A stretch of DNA of 64,000 bases from Paenibacillus_D sp047238105 (GTDB taxonomy: Bacteria; Bacillota; Bacilli; Paenibacillales; Paenibacillaceae): contig NZ_JBDFMD010000001.1 in assembly GCF_047238105.1 (NCBI RefSeq), positions 4,464,001 to 4,528,000 of the forward strand. Direction: 5' to 3'. The translations under genes and the position numbers were made by a program. Positions within the stretch are counted from its first letter, which is position 1, and each line of letters begins with the position of its first letter. Below are positions 60,014 through 64,000 of the stretch, piece by piece. The notes under the pieces are model-generated. The model searched no databases, was not told the origin of the DNA, and saw only the letters and a program-made list of their open reading frames with translations.

Positions 60014-61159
60014 ATGACGGAACACTTGCATACGAGGGCGTATTGGCTGGAAACGATGCTGCGCATCGCTGGCCCGGTGCTGGAGGCTTTGTCCCGAAGA
60101 GAGCTGAAGCAGCGGCTGCCGGAATTCCACGCCGACCGCAGCGCGTTCGCTCCGCTGGAGGCACTGGGGCGGCTGGCCTGCGGCATCGCGCCATGGCTGG
60201 AGCTGCAAGGACTGCCCGAGGCGGAGGAGCGCCTGCGCGAGCAGGCCGCACGTCAGCTGCTGGAAGGGATCGACTCGGCCACGGATCCGGATTCTCCGGA
60301 TGCGATGAACTTCGAGAACGGCGGTCAGCCGCTGGTCGATGCAGCCTTTCTGGCGCATGCGCTGCTGCGGGCTCCCAAGCGTCTGGCGGGAGGACTGTCG
60401 CCAGCGGCCAAAGCGCGTGTCATCGCCGCTCTGCGGAAGACGCGGCGGCAGGTCCCGCACGGCAGCAATTGGCTGTTCTTCAGCGCCATGGTAGAAGCGG
60501 GGCTCCATGCATTGGGCGACGAGACCTATGACCGGATGCGGGTCGCCTACGCCGTCCATATGTTCATGAAATGGTATAAGGGCGACGGCGCTTACGGAGA
60601 CGGCGAGCCCTTCCACTGGGATTACTATAACAGCTTTGTCATCCAGCCGATGCTGGTCGACCTGGTGCGCACCTTCGGCAATGAGATGGCAGACTTGCGG
60701 GAGCTGGAGCCGGTCGTGCTGGAGCGGGCGCAGCGCTATGCGGCCGTCCTGGAGCGGATGATCTCGCCGGAGGGCGCCTATCCGCCGATCGGCCGGTCGC
60801 TCACTTACCGGTTTGGCGCGTTCCAGCTGTTGTCGCAGGCGGCGCTCCAGCAGTTCCTGCCCACGGAGCTGGCGCCCGAGCAGGTGCGCTGCGCCTTGAC
60901 GGCGGTCATACGCCGGACGATGGCAGCGCCAGGCACCCTGGATGCCCAGGGCTGGCTGCAGCCGGGCTTGGCCGGGCATCAGCCTTCGCTGGCAGAGGGG
61001 TACATCTCGACGGGCAGTCTGTATCTGTGCGCCGCGGTATTCCTGCCGCTGGGGCTGCCGCCGTCCGATCCGTTCTGGTCGGCGCCAGATGCGGACTGGA
61101 CCTCCCGCATTGTGTTCGCCGGAGGCGACCACCCGGCCGATCATGCGATCAGGCGCTGA
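60014..61159 (+). CDS. DUF2264 protein, probable intracellular glycan-processing enzyme
   Basis: A 381-aa protein of the DUF2264 family, which has an (alpha/alpha)6-barrel look and is found in glycan-use loci of soil and gut bacteria. Conserved stretches include FENGGQPLVDAAFLAHALLRAPKRL, GSNWLFFSAMVEAGL, MKWYKGDGAYGDGEPFHWDYYNSFVIQPMLVDLV and AYPPIGRSLTYRFGAFQLLSQAAL. The WYxGDGxYxDG core resembles unsaturated glucuronyl hydrolases and polysaccharide lyase helpers, so a hydrolase role on a uronate or rhamnose-type glycan is plausible (inference). No signal peptide. It is co-transcribed with gfo and ends 2 bp from the convergent AraC gene. Confidence 0.85.
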   Translation: MTEHLHTRAYWLETMLRIAGPVLEALSRRELKQRLPEFHADRSAFAPLEALGRLACGIAPWLELQGLPEAEERLREQAARQLLEGIDSATDPDSPDAMNFENGGQPLVDAAFLAHALLRAPKRLAGGLSPAAKARVIAALRKTRRQVPHGSNWLFFSAMVEAGLHALGDETYDRMRVAYAVHMFMKWYKGDGAYGDGEPFHWDYYNSFVIQPMLVDLVRTFGNEMADLRELEPVVLERAQRYAAVLERMISPEGAYPPIGRSLTYRFGAFQLLSQAALQQFLPTELAPEQVRCALTAVIRRTMAAPGTLDAQGWLQPGLAGHQPSLAEGYISTGSLYLCAAVFLPLGLPPSDPFWSAPDADWTSRIVFAGGDHPADHAIRR

Positions 61160-61161
61160 GC

Positions 61162-62055
61162 TTACCCGCTGCCCGGCGGCGTACGATAAAAGTGGCTCAG
61201 ATAAGACGATGGCGATTCGCCCATCGTCTTTTTGAATACCCGGCTAAAGTAAAACGGGTTGGTGTAACCGACCTGCTTGGCAATCTCCGAGATGTTGAGA
61301 CTGGTGTCACGCATCAGCGCGACCGCCTGCTCGATACGCAGCTTCGTGTGGGCCTGGACCACCGTCTGTCCGGTAAGCCGGCTGAAGGTAGCGGAGATGT
61401 AGCTGTAGTTGAGCTGCAGCTGTCTGCTCAGAGCATCAGCGTCGAGTTCCTCCCGGGCATGCTGCTTGAGGTAGGACATGACGCGCCCGGGCAGGGCTGC
61501 TGCCTTGCCCTGCGGCCGCTGAGGATCGCCAGCTTCCCCGGCGGCGCGCTGCAATTCCAGGAACAGATATACCTGCACGCTGAGCCAGGTCATGCGGTGA
61601 GGCACTCCGCGTTCCCGGCTCTGGCGGAGCAGCTGCTCCAGCCGCTGCCCGAGCGCGGCATGCCATGGCGTGGAGCCGTATTTGGGCAGAGCCAGCCGGT
61701 AGCGGTAGTGCTCCGGATGATAGAAGCTCAGATCCGGCAGCGGCTCCTGCCCGTCATCGCTGGCCGATGCCAAGCCCGGCGTCCGGAAATGAATCCAATA
61801 CCAACCCGTCCCTGCCTCGGAGGCGCGTGGACGTCCGTAGTGATGGAGTCCTTGCTTCAGGAACATATGCTCGCCGGGTCCAACCAGGTACTCCCGATCC
61901 TCCTCTATCACCTGCATCCTTCCCGAGGCGACGAACAGGAATACGTTGAAGCCCAGCACCCGATCGGGATGGGTGTAGACAGTCTCGCTCAGGTTCCATC
62001 CGATGTCCTGGACGAGCGGCAGCCGGTCGGCTGCCAGATAGATGTCGGCCTCCAC
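61162..62055 (-). CDS. AraC-family regulator with cupin sensor, divergent from GH127
   Basis: A 297-aa regulator starting at a GTG (62055) behind AGGGGAG. The cupin domain (DRVLGFNVFLFVASGRMQVIEEDREYLVGPGEHMFLKQGLHHYGRPRASE) precedes the DNA-binding domain (LDADALSRQLQLNYSYISATFSRLTGQTVVQAHTKLRIEQAVALM; LNISEIAKQVGYTNPFYFSRVFKKTMGESPSSYLSHFYR). It lies 139 bp from the divergent GH127-type gene and most likely activates it. It is the last of three cupin-AraC regulators at 52-62 kb, each divergent from a glycan enzyme gene. Confidence 0.9.
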   Translation of the reverse strand: MEADIYLAADRLPLVQDIGWNLSETVYTHPDRVLGFNVFLFVASGRMQVIEEDREYLVGPGEHMFLKQGLHHYGRPRASEAGTGWYWIHFRTPGLASASDDGQEPLPDLSFYHPEHYRYRLALPKYGSTPWHAALGQRLEQLLRQSRERGVPHRMTWLSVQVYLFLELQRAAGEAGDPQRPQGKAAALPGRVMSYLKQHAREELDADALSRQLQLNYSYISATFSRLTGQTVVQAHTKLRIEQAVALMRDTSLNISEIAKQVGYTNPFYFSRVFKKTMGESPSSYLSHFYRTPPGSG

Positions 62056-62194
62056 GCCACTCACTCCCCTCGCGCGTGATAAATAATATAATCCAAATAA
62101 AAGACATGGAATAGATAATGGTTGCATTTAACCTTCATTTTATCATCTGTAGACTACTAGTATAACCCAAAAAATAGACAGGAGTTGGATCGGG

Positions 62195-64000
62195 ATGCAT
62201 ATTCCACTGAAGCAGGCACGACCGGGGGCCGTGCGTGTCACGGATCCGGCGCTGCAAGCGAGACAGGCGCGCAATACGGATTACATCATGAGTCTGACCA
62301 ATCAAAATCTGCTGCGCAGCTTTTATCTGGAAGCGGGGCTGTGGAGCTATAGCGGTGACGGTGGCACGACAACGGAAACGTCCACGGTATCCGATACCCC
62401 GGAGCACTGGCACTGGGGGTGGGAGGCGCCGACGTGCGAGCTGCGGGGCCACATAATGGGTCACTGGCTGTCGGCTGCGGCGCGGATCTATGCGCGCAGC
62501 GGCGACCCGATGGTGAAGACCAAGGCCGATACGATTGTATCGGAGCTGGCGCGCTGCCAAGAGGCCATGGGCGGCCGGTGGCTGGCGGCATTTTCTGAAT
62601 CGGCGATGCACCGGCTGACGAAGGGGAAGTGGGTATGGGCGCCGCATTATACGATCCATAAGCTACTCATGGGACTGCATGAGATGCATACGCTGACGGG
62701 CAACGAACAAGCGCTGCAGATCATGAAGGGGATGGCCTCTTGGTTCCATGAGTGGACGGGGACGCTCTCGTCTGGGCAGATGGACGAAGTGCTGGATATG
62801 GAGACGGGCGGGATGCTGGAGTCATGGTCTGATCTGTATGCAGTCACGGGCGAGGCGAGTCACCGGGAGCTGATCTACCGGTACGACCGCCGCCGCTTCT
62901 TCGACCGGCTGCTGGCTGGCGAGGATGTGCTGACCAACAAGCACGCCAATACGCAGATCCCTGAGATCCTCGGGGCGGCCCGGGCTTGGGAAGTGACAGG
63001 CGATGACCGCTTCCGGCGCATTGTCGAGACATTCTGGCACTGCGCAGTTACAGAACGGGGCTATGTGGCGACAGGCGCGGCCGACGACGGGGAGCTGTGG
63101 ATGCCGCCGCAGCAGATGGCCGAGCGGATGGGCGCCGGGCAGGAGCACTGCTGCACCTACAACATGATGCGGCTTGCGCATGTGCTCCTGCGGTGGACGG
63201 GGGAGGCGCGTTACGCCGACTACTGGGAACGCCGTTTCTGGAACGGTACGATGGCCCAACAGTCGGCAGCGGATGGCATGGTCAGCTACTTCCTGGGCGT
63301 GGCTCCCGGCAGCCGCAAGAAATGGGGGACCCGGACCCGGCACTTCTGGTGCTGTCACGGCACGCTGATGCAGGCGCACGCCGCCTATGACGAGCAGATC
63401 TGTCTGCAAGACGAGGAGGGGATCGTGCTCAGCCAATGGCTGTCCGCAGATAGCGAGCTAAGGATGCCACACGGCGTGACAGTCCGTCTGTCGCTCCAGC
63501 AGGACGGCCAGCACGGCGTGAAGCCGGCGGACGGATGGTCGGTAGGGGGCATGCGCCAGATTACCAAGCTCGATATCCCGGCTATCCCCGCCCATCGGCC
63601 GGACCGCATGATCTACAAGCTTAAACTTGCGGCCAACCACCCTGCAGAGTTCCGTCTGAAGCTGCGGATCCCGTGGTGGGTGGCGGGGCAGCCGGTACTG
63701 TCCATCGACGGAGAGGCGGTGGACGCGACGGTGGGTGCCGATTCCTACATCCGCTTGTACAGAAGATGGGAGCAGGAGCATGAGCTGCGGATCGAGCTGC
63801 CGAAGCGGCTGGCCATGGAGCGTCTGCCGGGCAGCGAAGCCCGCTATGCGATCCTGGACGGCCCGCTCGTCCTGGCGGGCCTGACCGAAGAGGACCGTGC
63901 GCTGTATGGCGATCCCGAGCTCCCGGAGACGCTGCTGATCGCCGACCGGGAGCGCCATCACAGCTGGTGGCGGACGGGCAGTTACCGGACGCTGGATCAG
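62195..64000 (+). CDS. GH127-type (DUF1680) beta-L-arabinofuranosidase, 3' end beyond the window
   Basis: The first 602 codons of a glycoside hydrolase, open to the last base of the window. Start ATG 62195 follows AGGAGTTGGATCGGG. The (alpha/alpha)6 domain includes HWGWEAPTCELRGHIMGHWLSAAA, APHYTIHKLLMGLHEMHTLTGN and ANTQIPEILGAARAWEVTGD. The zinc/nucleophile set of GH127 is visible as Glu317, Cys319, Cys386 and Cys387 (EHCCTYNM and FWCCHGT), where a zinc-bound Cys is the nucleophile in the characterised enzyme. A beta domain (FRLKLRIPWWVAGQPVLSIDGE) follows. No signal peptide, so it probably acts on imported arabinose-containing oligosaccharides. Confidence 0.88.
   Translation, partial: MHIPLKQARPGAVRVTDPALQARQARNTDYIMSLTNQNLLRSFYLEAGLWSYSGDGGTTTETSTVSDTPEHWHWGWEAPTCELRGHIMGHWLSAAARIYARSGDPMVKTKADTIVSELARCQEAMGGRWLAAFSESAMHRLTKGKWVWAPHYTIHKLLMGLHEMHTLTGNEQALQIMKGMASWFHEWTGTLSSGQMDEVLDMETGGMLESWSDLYAVTGEASHRELIYRYDRRRFFDRLLAGEDVLTNKHANTQIPEILGAARAWEVTGDDRFRRIVETFWHCAVTERGYVATGAADDGELWMPPQQMAERMGAGQEHCCTYNMMRLAHVLLRWTGEARYADYWERRFWNGTMAQQSAADGMVSYFLGVAPGSRKKWGTRTRHFWCCHGTLMQAHAAYDEQICLQDEEGIVLSQWLSADSELRMPHGVTVRLSLQQDGQHGVKPADGWSVGGMRQITKLDIPAIPAHRPDRMIYKLKLAANHPAEFRLKLRIPWWVAGQPVLSIDGEAVDATVGADSYIRLYRRWEQEHELRIELPKRLAMERLPGSEARYAILDGPLVLAGLTEEDRALYGDPELPETLLIADRERHHSWWRTGSYRTLDQ

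Noticed and set aside
1..64000. tRNA, rRNA, prophage, intact IS or defence system
   Set aside because: Both strands were read for tRNA T-loop patterns, transposase motifs, phage structural genes and restriction or toxin-antitoxin pairs; none could be supported.

Overview
The window looks like a chromosomal segment of a spore-forming, Gram-positive, Paenibacillus-like member of the Bacillota. This is inferred from strong AGGAGG-type ribosome binding sites, a YhcN/YlaJ-type spore lipoprotein, a caa3 oxidase operon (ctaCDEF plus ctaG), Lpl-type sugar ABC transporters with a membrane-anchored AraC regulator, a guanidine-I riboswitch with paired SMR exporters, and many stem-loop plus T-run terminators. 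By eye G+C is somewhat above 50%. No tRNA, rRNA, CRISPR array, prophage or intact transposase gene was seen.

Layout. 1-2.0 kb: a small unknown gene, methionine aminopeptidase, and a spore-type lipoprotein. 2.2-7.4 kb: the cytochrome caa3 oxidase operon; ctaD carries an apparent 2-bp deletion that splits the frame. 7.4-7.6 kb: a structured repeat element sits in the ctaG terminator. 7.8-12.1 kb: an autoregulated GntR/ABC set plus a NatAB-like ABC exporter. 12.2-16.7 kb: a decayed small gene, an ArsR-namA pair with matching operators, and another two-gene ABC system. 16.7-26.2 kb (minus strand): a glycan-use operon with a membrane AraC regulator, ABC permeases and binding protein, a Gfo/Idh oxidoreductase and a GH29 fucosidase, preceded by a promoter with an exact CcpA cre match. 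26.4-32.7 kb: an orphan response regulator, a lipoprotein cytochrome c, SCO, and nosD-nosL-nosY-nosF without nosZ. 32.8-38 kb: an MFS transporter, a GNAT enzyme, the Ada alkylation response (adaA, adaB, alkA) and a YczE-like membrane protein. 38-41 kb: lacZ. 41.4-45.4 kb: guanidine riboswitch with two SMR exporters, then MATE, TetR and AraC. 45.5-50.5 kb: an SDR, repeats, a lipoprotein, gene relics and a LacI regulator. 50.7-64 kb: a second glycan region with an FAD oxidoreductase, GH95, Gfo/Idh, DUF2264, the start of a GH127-type enzyme and three AraC regulators.

How the parts fit. The carbohydrate genes (GH29, GH95, GH2 LacZ, GH127, two Gfo/Idh enzymes, DUF2264, ABC importer) suggest growth on fucose-, galactose- and arabinose-bearing plant glycans; the local AraC and LacI regulators and one cre site suggest induction by substrate and repression by glucose. 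The cta operon and the nosDLYF/SCO/FixH-like genes are both about copper enzymes of respiration.

The most notable unexplained structure is a class of intergenic modules at 18469-18630, 46495-46655 and 52201-52378. Each has two forward and two inverted copies of a short motif, with a 50-52 bp step within each pair. A second dispersed family (7392-7636, 46660-46830, fragment at 19926-19950) behaves like a MITE: the 46660 copy has perfect 15-bp terminal inverted repeats and a 6-bp target duplication, and it has inserted into a motif copy of one of the modules.
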